Positions 6,325 to 12,647 of a stretch of DNA of 27,993 bases are shown in pieces. This DNA is from Lachnospiraceae bacterium. GTDB taxonomy: Bacteria; Bacillota; Clostridia; Lachnospirales; Lachnospiraceae. Made by a program: the position numbers and the translations under genes. Positions within the stretch are counted from its first letter, which is position 1. Each line of letters opens with the position of its first letter. Under the pieces are notes generated by a model. The model was not told where the DNA came from and made no database searches. It saw only the letters and a list, made by a program, of their open reading frames with translations. The DNA is taken from contig DLZQ01000021.1 in NCBI GenBank assembly GCA_003447295.1, positions 1-27,993 of the forward strand, written 5' to 3'.

Positions 6325-6723
6325 ATGATTAACAGACAGGTAAGACAATTCTATATTGATAAGGAAAACGCGGAGCATTCTATCACTGATAGATTGATTC
6401 GCGGAGGATATGTACAACCCGCTGGTGGTTATATATTGAATGCTAAACGTGCAGGGGTAAAAGATCCTTCTCAGTATTGGCACTTGATATATTCATGGAG
6501 TGCTCAGTCACGAGATGAGGCACCGTTTAATAAGTCAATTAAGTGCGGAGAGCTTATCTTTTGGATGGCGGAGAGCAGTGGTGCCGTAAGCAAAGACAGG
6601 TTGAATGAACTGTGTGATCAAATACTTGCTGGCGATGTCAGAGATCGTAGGTATTGGAATGATGTAATTCAGAGCGTATGCTTTGATAGCATTGTTGAAA
6701 CGGTAACGAAGGCTGTGGCATGA
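6325..6723 (+). CDS. Unknown 132-residue protein, operon partner of the ribbon-helix-helix-like gene
   Basis: The start ATG 6325 lies 1 base after the previous stop, with TGGAGGT at 6311-6317; the longer frame from 6310 begins inside the previous gene. The protein is soluble, with no recognised motif; it contains 'SITDRLIRGGYVQPAGGYIL' and 'KCGELIFWMAESSGAVSKDR'. The layout (small DNA-binding protein first, short partner second, autoregulated promoter, own terminator) is that of toxin-antitoxin pairs, but I see no known toxin signature, so this stays a hypothesis. Confidence 0.6.
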   Translation: MINRQVRQFYIDKENAEHSITDRLIRGGYVQPAGGYILNAKRAGVKDPSQYWHLIYSWSAQSRDEAPFNKSIKCGELIFWMAESSGAVSKDRLNELCDQILAGDVRDRRYWNDVIQSVCFDSIVETVTKAVA

Positions 6724-6728
6724 TATTC

Positions 6729-6762
6729 AGTGGTCTGGTTATATCCAGGCCACTATTTTTTG
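6729..6762 (+). terminator. Intrinsic terminator
   Basis: AGTGGTCTGG (6729-6738) pairs with CCAGGCCACT (6745-6754) with one G-T pair and a 6-base loop, followed by ATTTTTTT. It closes the two-gene operon ending at 6723. Confidence 0.85.
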
Positions 6763-6764
6763 CC

Positions 6765-6821
6765 TTGACGTGTAGTCATTGACTACATTATAATTATAGT
6801 AGGATACACGCAATGACTACA
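6765..6821 (+). promoter_or_regulatory. Promoter with palindromic operator in its spacer
   Basis: The -35 TTGACG (6765-6770) and a perfect -10 TATAAT (6789-6794) are 18 bp apart. The spacer is almost entirely one inverted repeat, TGTAGTCA-T-TGACTACA (6771-6787). A third half-site, TGACTACA, is at 6814-6821 in the leader. A dimeric repressor bound here would exclude RNA polymerase; the HTH protein encoded at 6841 is the natural candidate. Confidence 0.75.
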
Positions 6822-6840
6822 TGAGTGAAGGAGAGCGCCT

Positions 6841-7128
6841 ATGAAGACTGAGATTTATAACGTGGAAGGAATTGAGATTGAGGTTGAAAGAACCTCCAAG
6901 GATGATACCGAAGCAGAGCGCCGTAAGATGGCTTATGCTTTTAAAATGATCAGAGAACAGTCCGGTATGAATCGTAAGGACTTTTCAGATTGGCTTGGCA
7001 TTCCTTATAGGACGATGCAGGAGTGGGAGCTTGGACGTCGTGTTATGCCGGAGTATGTTCTTCGTTTGATTGCTTATAAGGTTCTTAACGAGAAGAGAAA
7101 GGGGGCATTTGATCATGAGATTAATTAA
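6841..7128 (+). CDS. HTH (XRE/HigA-type) transcriptional regulator
   Basis: The start ATG 6841 has AAGGAGAG at 6828-6835. The 95-residue protein has a short N-terminal strand region (~1-30) and then an HTH domain, 'FKMIREQSGMNRKDFSDWLG' followed by 'IPYRTMQEWELGRRVMPEYV' (~33-75), typical of XRE or antitoxin-type repressors. It probably represses its own promoter through the TGTAGTCA inverted repeat. The gene for a small membrane protein overlaps its end by 14 bp. No toxin of the HigB type is adjacent. Confidence 0.75.
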   Translation: MKTEIYNVEGIEIEVERTSKDDTEAERRKMAYAFKMIREQSGMNRKDFSDWLGIPYRTMQEWELGRRVMPEYVLRLIAYKVLNEKRKGAFDHEIN

Positions 7129-7399
7129 GGTACTTATTGCACTTCCTATGATATTGCTGTTTGGAATACTTCGCCTTGTAGCAGATCTTATATCAAAGAC
7201 ATATTGCAGGGCTGCAAGCTTGTTATTTATTCCAATGATTATCCTTCTTATCTTATCAGTGATAGCGACTCAGTGGCTTGCTGTAGGAATCATTGGAGCG
7301 ACCGTTGCTGTTTGCTTCATATTATTGTTTACTATTGGCTGGATTGAGGTAGAGCTTGAGTTCGGGCAGGAGTTTTTCAAGGGGCTTTTGCATGGATAA
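7115..7399 (+). CDS. Small integral membrane protein (possibly CD1845-like)
   Basis: I choose ATG 7115 (AAAGGGGG at 7099-7105) over the earlier in-frame start, which lies within the HTH gene. The 94-residue product has three hydrophobic segments: ~5-25 ('VLIALPMILLFGILRLVADL'), ~32-52 ('AASLLFIPMIILLILSVIAT') and ~54-76. Small membrane proteins of this layout, called the CD1845 family, are common in Clostridia ICEs; the resemblance is general and I am not sure. It is translationally coupled to the regulator gene by overlap. Confidence 0.65.
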   Translation: MRLIKVLIALPMILLFGILRLVADLISKTYCRAASLLFIPMIILLILSVIATQWLAVGIIGATVAVCFILLFTIGWIEVELEFGQEFFKGLLHG

Positions 7400-7406
7400 T
7401 TAGAAA

Positions 7407-7468
7407 ATTACCTATGGATTACCTGCTGATTACCTACGAATTACCTGTCAGTTACCCATCGGTTCCCT
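7407..7468 (+). repeat. 11-bp phased ATTACCT repeat array
   Basis: ATTACCT starts at 7407, 7418, 7429 and 7440, with degenerate copies GTTACCC at 7451 and GTTCCCT at 7462: six units with an exact 11-bp period. The four bases between units vary, so this looks like a selected binding array on one face of the helix and not a simple tandem duplication. It begins 7 bp after the stop of the membrane-protein gene and ends about 30 bp before the hairpin region at 7500. Possible roles are iterons of a replication or excision protein, or sites for a regulator. Confidence 0.7.
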
Positions 7469-7499
7469 TTTCAAGCGATTTTTGATGTGTTATATTTAC

Positions 7500-7622
7500 A
7501 ATGGGCAAAGCGAACGGGAACAAATCCCAATCACTGAGCCCATTTCTTTTGCAAAAGAATACCGGCAATCTTAAGCGTCAGCTTATGACTTCAAACGAGG
7601 TCATGGGTCTGGCGCTTTTTTG
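7500..7622 (+). ncRNA. Structured leader RNA or attenuator candidate
   Basis: Two hairpins lie in series. The first pairs AATGGGC (7500-7506) with GCCCATT (7538-7544) and has an inner GGGA/TCCC stem (7516-7519 with 7525-7528). The second pairs AAGCGTCAG (7573-7581) with CTGGCGCTT (7609-7617) with one G-T pair, has an inner ATGACT/GGTCAT stem (7585-7590 with 7599-7604), and runs into six T (7616-7621), so it resembles an intrinsic terminator. There is no gene from 7400 to 7685. The structure may be a premature terminator controlling the downstream xis/int region; the RNA class is not recognised. Confidence 0.5.
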
Positions 7623-7685
7623 ATGCCATTAACCAGGCAGAGGGTGACGATCCAAAGCTAATGCAAACAGAAAGGAAATCAAAAT

Positions 7686-7880
7686 ATGGATTACGAAAGT
7701 TTCAAAGAAAAATTCGTAGAGGATGTGAAGGACAGACTTTACGAGCAGGGAGCCGAGGTTGATCTCTCCATTCATACTGTGAATAAGCTAAATGAGAGTT
7801 TAACGAGATGGAAGAGTTCATCAAGTACCTACTTGAGGCAAGAACAGAGTTCCCGTTGCTTACGGACAACATCATGCTGA
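7686..7880 (+). pseudogene. Truncated DUF5688-family fragment joined to foreign sequence
   Basis: A good ribosome site (AAAGGAAA, 7671-7678) precedes ATG 7686. The first ~39 residues (MDYESFKEKFVEDVKDRLYE onwards to 'VNKLNES') match the start of DUF5688 proteins, which are common in Lachnospiraceae elements and usually several hundred residues long. After 'KLNES' the similarity stops and the frame reads a Ser- and Arg-rich stretch to a stop at 7880. That stretch is the out-of-frame reading of the next ORF, which indicates a deletion joint near 7800. Confidence 0.65.
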
Positions 7881-8140
7881 TCCATGAAACTCCCAAACCT
7901 TATCACTTCAGTAATGAGGCAGATCTTTTAAATCGCATTGTTCTTGGAAAGACAGCAAAGCAGGTTCGTGAAGAGCATGGACTTAAGGCTGGGACAAGTA
8001 TTCGCCCTTATCTGACCACGAAACAGATTGAGGCCATTGACCTTCTTCAGAGAGTTGATATCGGCTTGTTGGTTTCGACTCCTGACTTTCAAGAGCGCAA
8101 GAGATACCTTGAGTGGTACTACATGAAGAAATTGCAGTAA
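7808..8140 (+). pseudogene. C-terminal remnant of an antirepressor-like/mobile-element protein
   Basis: This frame is open from 7796, just after an in-frame TGA at 7793-7795, so its original N-terminus is missing; ATG 7808 has no ribosome site. The residues look like genuine protein: 'LNRIVLGKTAKQVREEHGLK' and 'SIRPYLTTKQIEAIDLLQRV', then 'ERKRYLEWYY'. I associate this pattern with the C-terminal domain of phage antirepressor/KilA-N-type proteins, from memory. It is 14 bp upstream of the sigma-like gene. It may still be translated by coupling from the DUF5688 fragment, whose frame overlaps it, but is most likely a remnant. Confidence 0.5.
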
Positions 8141-8154
8141 AGGAGCGGCGATAG

Positions 8155-8733
8155 ATGAGAATTAACGGCGAAGAAACTGATATCCTTCGCAGCTATCGTT
8201 CAAATGATGCTGAGGGAAGACTGTCTATAATGCTTAACAATTATGCGGTCTTTCCAAAGATCATCCGCAAAGCTGAGAAGAAGATTCAGTACAAGATTAA
8301 ATCAGAAAAAGAGTATTTACGAAGCCATGCAAGAGGCGAGCTTGGAGTCAGTGTACAGACCTCCGGCACAAGTGACCCGACCTTCAATGAGGCATCTACC
8401 AACATCATGATTGAAGATGCTTTTAAGACCGGCAAAGTGGACAAGGGCCTTCTTAAAGGAATTAAGGATGCTTCTTTATATGAAGAAGAAATTCAACTTG
8501 TAAGCCTTATGCGTATGGATTATGAACTTTTGGAAGAAATCATTGAGGATCTGGATGAGAGTGATTCAAAGATTATGAAACAGTATTTGCTCGAAGGACG
8601 GCTTTTTAAAGAAATCGCAGATGATGAAGGCAGAACTTATGAGGCTATCAAAAAGCGCATGGAGCGTATCCGTGCAGAAATCCGTGAGGAAATTCTTGAA
8701 TGCCTTGAAATGAACTGTAGGGGAGGTGAGTGA
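8155..8733 (+). CDS. Sigma-70 region 4-like HTH regulator of the element
   Basis: Start ATG 8155 has AAAGGAG at 8140-8146. The 192-residue protein is highly charged. Its C-terminal ~60 residues, 'DESDSKIMKQYLLEGRLFKE' followed by 'IADDEGRTYEAIKKRMERIR', read as a sigma region 4-type helix-turn-helix; the N-terminal part has a long lysine-rich helix ('FPKIIRKAEKKIQYKIKSEK'). Similar sigma-like or ArpU-like proteins sit upstream of xis-int in Tn916-type elements and phages and control excision or late genes. It has no recognisable sigma region 2, so it is probably an activator. It lies 1 bp before xis, which implies coupling. Confidence 0.7.
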   Translation: MRINGEETDILRSYRSNDAEGRLSIMLNNYAVFPKIIRKAEKKIQYKIKSEKEYLRSHARGELGVSVQTSGTSDPTFNEASTNIMIEDAFKTGKVDKGLLKGIKDASLYEEEIQLVSLMRMDYELLEEIIEDLDESDSKIMKQYLLEGRLFKEIADDEGRTYEAIKKRMERIRAEIREEILECLEMNCRGGE

Positions 8734-8734
8734 G

Positions 8735-8992
8735 ATGAATGTTATATCTGACAGAGATTACAAAGAATCCGGTATATATGCCAAGGAGCTGGCTGAAGTT
8801 CAGACCGTTCCTATTCAATGTAAAGTCGCGCTCACCATAAAGGAGGCTGCAGAGTATTCCAATATCGGGATTAACAAGTTGGAATGTCTTCTCAGATCGC
8901 CGCGGTGTCCTTTTGTTTTGTACGTAGGCAAGAAGAAACTCGTTAAGAGAAAGGAATTTGAGAAGTTCATTTCGGACAACATAGAGATATAG
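8735..8992 (+). CDS. xis: Excisionase (Tn916 Xis-like)
   Basis: ATG 8735 follows the previous stop by 1 base and has GGGGAGG at 8719-8725; an in-frame GTG at 8726 is too close to that site. The 85-residue product has 'VALTIKEAAEYSNIGINKLE' and 'FVLYVGKKKLVKRKEFEKFI', a winged MerR-like HTH typical of Tn916-family excisionases. These bend DNA at the element arms and steer the integrase towards excision. Its place just before int, with int on its own promoter, is usual. Confidence 0.8.
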   Translation: MNVISDRDYKESGIYAKELAEVQTVPIQCKVALTIKEAAEYSNIGINKLECLLRSPRCPFVLYVGKKKLVKRKEFEKFISDNIEI

Positions 8993-9053
8993 CGGATTCC
9001 CAAGAAATGGGGTAACCACGCGGTTTGTCGGCTATCAAAAAAATGAAATAACA

Positions 9054-9104
9054 TTGCATTTGAGCCCTAGTTGGTGTATAATATAGCGTGTTAATTTGGG
9101 GCTC
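9054..9104 (+). promoter_or_regulatory. Integrase promoter with flanking inverted repeat
   Basis: The -35 TTGCAT (9054-9059) and a perfect -10 TATAAT (9077-9082) are 17 bp apart. GAGCCC (9062-9067) in the spacer and GGGCTC (9099-9104) form an inverted repeat around the -10, a possible control site or a 5' hairpin. The ribosome site and start of int follow at 9116-9129. Confidence 0.7.
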
Positions 9105-9128
9105 TTATAGCTTAGAAAGGAGCCTTAA

Positions 9129-10259
9129 ATGGGAAAAGATCTCAAAGGAAAGGAGATTGGAGCAGGAATCGTTCAGCAACCTAACGGAACTTACTTCGCC
9201 AGATTTGTTGATAAGTTTGGGAAACGCAGAACGAAAAGATCCAAGAAACTTCAAGAGGTAAAACAGTGGCTTGCTGATGCTACATATATAGACCAACATA
9301 GTGACCTCGACCAGGCAACGGATATGCTCGTTGATGCCTGGTTCGATTATTGGATAGGGATAAAGAAGCAGACAGTGAGACCAAATACGGTCAGAAACTA
9401 TTCGGAACGGTATGAGCGTAATATCAAGAGTGTTATAGGCAATAAACTCTTAACTGATGTGAAGCCCATTCACTGCCAGAAGATTTTTTCAGATATGGCT
9501 GATGAGGGCTATAAGACGACTACCATATACCAGACGCGGATTGCTCTTTATAATATGTTTGAGTTTGCCAGGGAGAATGATGTGCTTATCACGAATCCTT
9601 GCAAGAAGTCATTAAAGAGCGATATGGGAAAACCTTCAGATAAGAAAGAAGCCCTTACGATTGACGTTCAGAAGAAGTTCTTAGATGCTGTGGTTGGCTA
9701 TAGCTATGAGAATCAGTACCGCTTCGTATTACAGACCGGACTTTGTACAGGTGAGCTTATAGGACTTAAGTGGAGCGACATCGACTTCGAAAATCGTACT
9801 ATGAAGATCGAAAGGACGATGGAATATCGCTATAAGGTAGGTGAGTGGAGAGTTGGTCCACCTAAGAGCAAATCCGGCTACCGTACAATTCCTCTTACAG
9901 ACGAAGCAATTCGTATTCTTGAAAACCAGAGATCAAAGAATAAGAGCTTAAAGCTCGTGCCGATTGAATGGAAAGACATAGTATTCCTTTGCAGGAAGGG
10001 AACTCCGGTCAAGAACAGCACTTATGACACGGGACTGTTCAAATATTGTGACCGTGTAGGTATTCCGAGATTTTCTATGCATGTCTTAAGACATACTTTT
10101 GCTACCAGATGCATTGAAGGCGGAATGAAACCTAAGACTCTGCAGAAGATTTTAGGTCATTCTAATATCGGTATTACCATGAATCTGTATGTTCACATTA
10201 CAGAGGATGAAAAACATAGAGAAATTGACTTAGTGGCTGACGCTTTAAAAGTGGTATAA
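9129..10259 (+). CDS. int: Tyrosine integrase, Tn916 family, with Cys in place of catalytic Arg I
   Basis: Start ATG 9129 has AAAGGAG upstream. The 376 residues contain an AP2-like arm-binding domain (~10-55, 'GIVQQPNGTYFARFVDKFGK'), a SAM-like core-binding domain (~60-155, 'WFDYWIGIKKQTVRPNTVRN') and the catalytic domain (~165-370). Visible catalytic residues are Lys246/248 in the beta-hairpin, His318 and Arg321 in 'HVLRHTFATR', His344 in 'LGHSNIG' and Tyr354. The first catalytic arginine, expected in 'TGLRTGE', is Cys206 ('QTGLCTGELIGLKW', codon TGT at 9744-9746); CGT to TGT is a single transition. The fold and arm domain look complete, so the protein may still bind DNA, but strand cleavage should be badly impaired. 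Confidence 0.9.
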   Translation: MGKDLKGKEIGAGIVQQPNGTYFARFVDKFGKRRTKRSKKLQEVKQWLADATYIDQHSDLDQATDMLVDAWFDYWIGIKKQTVRPNTVRNYSERYERNIKSVIGNKLLTDVKPIHCQKIFSDMADEGYKTTTIYQTRIALYNMFEFARENDVLITNPCKKSLKSDMGKPSDKKEALTIDVQKKFLDAVVGYSYENQYRFVLQTGLCTGELIGLKWSDIDFENRTMKIERTMEYRYKVGEWRVGPPKSKSGYRTIPLTDEAIRILENQRSKNKSLKLVPIEWKDIVFLCRKGTPVKNSTYDTGLFKYCDRVGIPRFSMHVLRHTFATRCIEGGMKPKTLQKILGHSNIGITMNLYVHITEDEKHREIDLVADALKVV

Positions 10260-10283
10260 AACTTGATGCGAAATTCATCTCCG

Positions 10284-10303
10284 TGGTACTCGATGTGGTA
10301 CTC
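10284..10303 (+). repeat. Two phased TGGTACTC repeats, right arm sites
   Basis: TGGTACTC occurs at 10284-10291 and 10296-10303, 12 bp apart, 24 bp after the int stop. They match the three copies at 1852-1882 in sequence, orientation and helical spacing. The element end should lie between here and the ychF ribosome site at about 10350, possibly in the A-rich stretch at 10335-10350. Confidence 0.65.
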
Positions 10304-10367
10304 GGTCAAAACCATGAATCGCGGAAAGCCCGTAAAATAAAGGAAAAATGAAGGAGATTAACATATT

Positions 10368-11465
10368 ATGAAACTAGGTATTGTAGGTCTTCCCAACGTA
10401 GGAAAGAGTACACTTTTCAATTCCTTGACCAAGGCGGGAGCGGAATCCGCTAACTATCCTTTCTGTACCATCGACCCCAATGTGGGTGTGGTAACAGTTC
10501 CGGATGACAGATTAAAGGCACTGGGAGAGATGTATCATTCCAAGAAAGTGACCCCTGCTGTGATCGAATTCGTAGATATCGCAGGTCTGGTAAAGGGTGC
10601 TTCTAAGGGTGAAGGACTGGGCAACCAGTTCTTAAGCAACATCCGTGAGGTGGATGCCATCGTCCATGTGGTAAGATGCTTCGAGGATACGAATGTCATT
10701 CATGTAGACGGCAGTGTAAATCCTTTACGGGATATCGAGACCATTAATTTAGAGCTGATCTTCGCAGATCTGGAAGTACTTGAGAGAAGACTGTCCAAGG
10801 TAGTCAAGGCTGCCAGAATGGACAAGACCTATGCCAAGGAGCTGGCACTCTTAGAGCGTATCAAGGAGCATCTGGAAAGCGGTAAGATGGCGAAGAGCCT
10901 GGAAGTCACCGATGAGGATGAACTGGCTCTGATAAAGGAATACAATCTGCTGACCTACAAGCCCGTGATCTATGCGGCAAATGTATCCGAGGATGATCTG
11001 GCAGACGACGGCGCATCCAATGAGATGGTAGCGAAGGTGCGAGAGTTCGCTGCAAGTGAGAACAGCGAAGTATTCGTCATCTGCGCACAGATCGAGGAAG
11101 AGATCTCCGAACTGGATGATGACGAGAAGGCAATGTTCCTGGATGATCTGGGATTAACGGAATCCGGCCTGGAGAAGCTGATCAAGGCAAGCTATCATAT
11201 CTTAGGTCTGATGAGCTTCTTAACCGCAGGAGAGGATGAGACCAGAGCATGGACCATCAAGATCGGTACCAAGGCGCCTCAGGCAGCCGGCAAGATCCAC
11301 TCCGATTTCGAGAGAGGCTTCATCAAGGCGGAAGTTGTAAATTACAAGGATCTCTTAGAGCAGGGCTCTCTGGCAGCTGCCCGTGAAAAGGGACTGGTCG
11401 GCATGGAAGGCAAGGACTATGTCGTACAGGACGGCGATGTGATCCTGTTTAGATTCAACGTGTAA
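10368..11465 (+). CDS. ychF: YchF-type redox/ribosome-associated ATPase (OLA1 family)
   Basis: The 365-residue length is standard for the family. The P-loop 'GLPNVGKST' (residues 7-15), the '[20 protein letters not shown]' switch region, a coiled-coil insertion (~130-190) and the C-terminal TGS domain ending '[13 protein letters not shown]' are all present. YchF is an Obg-related P-loop protein that prefers ATP and binds ribosomes; it affects translation accuracy and stress response. Start ATG 10368 has AAGGAGA at 10350-10356. The integrative element lies directly upstream, so the native upstream region has been displaced; I found no convincing promoter between the right arm repeats and the start. 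Confidence 0.97.
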   Translation: MKLGIVGLPNVGKSTLFNSLTKAGAESANYPFCTIDPNVGVVTVPDDRLKALGEMYHSKKVTPAVIEFVDIAGLVKGASKGEGLGNQFLSNIREVDAIVHVVRCFEDTNVIHVDGSVNPLRDIETINLELIFADLEVLERRLSKVVKAARMDKTYAKELALLERIKEHLESGKMAKSLEVTDEDELALIKEYNLLTYKPVIYAANVSEDDLADDGASNEMVAKVREFAASENSEVFVICAQIEEEISELDDDEKAMFLDDLGLTESGLEKLIKASYHILGLMSFLTAGEDETRAWTIKIGTKAPQAAGKIHSDFERGFIKAEVVNYKDLLEQGSLAAAREKGLVGMEGKDYVVQDGDVILFRFNV

Positions 11466-11478
11466 TACTAAGATCCGC

Positions 11479-11525
11479 AATAGACAGATTACGAGACTGC
11501 TTGCAGGCAGAGTAATCTGTCTATT
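11479..11525. repeat. Large palindrome after ychF
   Basis: AATAGACAGATTA (11479-11491) and TAATCTGTCTATT (11513-11525) are a perfect 13-bp inverted repeat around a 21-base centre that can itself form CTGC/GCAG. There is no T-run after it, so it is not a standard terminator. It is followed by a second GC-rich inverted region (11540-11580, with GCGCAAAGCGC and CCGG...CCGG). It may be an RNA-processing hairpin or a dispersed intergenic palindrome. Confidence 0.6.
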
Positions 11526-11611
11526 AGCGAATGTCCATTCCGGATTTGAGAGCGCAAAGCGCGGAGAAGCCGGTTAGTATGGAGACATGAGCAAGAAAGG
11601 ATATAATAATT

Positions 11612-12487
11612 ATGATGAATGCAGGAGATATTTCATTTCCCCATTTAGGCATTTACCTGGAAAATGTTCCCAGAAGCTTTACCGTATTCGGTTTCGAGAT
11701 CGCTTTTTACGGTCTGATCATCGGCATCGGTGTACTGGCGGGTATCCTGATGGCGGTGCATGAAGCGAAGGTGAGCGGAGAGAATCCGGATACTATTTGG
11801 GATTTCGCTATTTATGCCGTGATCTTTTCAGTGATCGGTGCCAGAATTTATTACGTGGTATTTGCCTGGGATTATTACAAGGACAATCTGTTGAGTATCT
11901 TCAATACCCGTAACGGTGGTATGGCGATCTACGGCGGCGTGATCGGAGCTTTCCTGACTCTGTTCATTTACTGCAAGATCAAGAAGATCAGCCCTTTCCG
12001 GCTGGGAGATCTGTGTGTACCGGGACTGATCTTAGGACAGGTTATCGGCCGCTGGGGCAATTTCATGAACCGTGAAGTGTTCGGAGAATATACCGATAAT
12101 TTCCTGGCTATGCGGCTCCCTGTCGAAGCGGTGCGCAGCCGGGATATTTCCGAGAATGTAGCGGCACATATTATTGAGGGAACGAATTATATTCAGGTAC
12201 ACCCCACATTCCTCTATGAGAGTCTGTGGAATCTGATGATTCTGATCATTATGCTGGTATACCGCAAACACAAAAAGTTCGAGGGAGAGATCTGCCTTTT
12301 GTATTTCGGAGGCTATGGCCTCGGCAGATTCTGGATCGAAGGTATCCGGACAGATACCCTGTTTATCCCCGGAACGAGCCTCGCCGTATCCCAGGTATTA
12401 TCCCTGTGTATGGTGATCTTCGCGGTGGTGACGGACATTGTGGTACGTATGCACCTGAAAAAACAGCCGAAAGTGGAAAAAAATTAA
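11612..12487 (+). CDS. lgt: Prolipoprotein diacylglyceryl transferase
   Basis: A 291-residue integral membrane enzyme that moves the diacylglyceryl group from phosphatidylglycerol to the lipobox cysteine of prolipoproteins. About seven membrane segments can be seen; the Lgt signature 'GRWGNFMNREVFG' is at about residues 147-159, and 'GGMAIYGGVIGAF' and 'HPTFLYESLWNL' are also family motifs. The start is ATG 11612 or the adjacent ATG 11615; AAGAAAGG lies at 11594-11601. The gene stands alone, with terminators downstream. Confidence 0.97.
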   Translation: MMNAGDISFPHLGIYLENVPRSFTVFGFEIAFYGLIIGIGVLAGILMAVHEAKVSGENPDTIWDFAIYAVIFSVIGARIYYVVFAWDYYKDNLLSIFNTRNGGMAIYGGVIGAFLTLFIYCKIKKISPFRLGDLCVPGLILGQVIGRWGNFMNREVFGEYTDNFLAMRLPVEAVRSRDISENVAAHIIEGTNYIQVHPTFLYESLWNLMILIIMLVYRKHKKFEGEICLLYFGGYGLGRFWIEGIRTDTLFIPGTSLAVSQVLSLCMVIFAVVTDIVVRMHLKKQPKVEKN

Positions 12488-12520
12488 AATTTTTTAAAAA
12501 TTTATTAAGAATATCGAAAT

Positions 12521-12562
12521 AAGAGCAAATACATAGATATTGTGTTTGCTCTTATTTTTTTA
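12521..12562 (+). terminator. Intrinsic terminator of lgt
   Basis: AAGAGCAAATACA (12521-12533) and TGTGTTTGCTCTT (12541-12553) form a 13-bp stem with one G-T pair, followed by ATTTTTTTT. Its strength and position after the lgt stop make the call secure. Confidence 0.9.
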
Positions 12563-12580
12563 CCACATATAGTGGAAAAG

Positions 12581-12613
12581 AGCGCTCTTGTCATAGGACA
12601 GAACGCTTTTTTT
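12581..12613 (+). terminator. Second terminator-like hairpin after lgt
   Basis: AGCGCTCTTGTC (12581-12592) pairs with GACAGAACGCT (12597-12607) with a mismatch and a bulge, followed by a run of seven T. It sits just upstream of the mraZ promoter and would insulate the division cluster from read-through. Confidence 0.65.
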
Positions 12614-12647
12614 GATTCTGCCGTCGAAAAAAGCCACTTGATTTCTC

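Larger units (their letters stand above)
1850..10303 (+). mobile_element. Integrative element with regulatory and candidate defence cargo, inserted beside ychF
   Basis: The segment is bounded by TGGTACTC repeats on both sides and ends in xis (8735-8992) and int (9129-10259), a typical Tn916-style right end. The content is accessory: a DUF4365 nuclease-like operon, regulators, gene fragments and unknown proteins. The left part (2050-5900) is visibly more AT-rich than the chromosomal genes after 10368. No relaxase or conjugation ATPase gene is present inside, so it would depend on a helper or is a decayed remnant. The exact ends and any target duplication could not be fixed from one sequence. 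Confidence 0.6.

Noticed and set aside
7407..7468. CRISPR array
   Set aside because: The units are 7 bp with an 11-bp period and no spacers of CRISPR length; no cas genes are present.
10330..10350. Direct repeat GAAAAATG shared with 1846-1853 as the att core
   Set aside because: Only 8 bases in A-rich DNA, easily a coincidence; not enough to define att sites.
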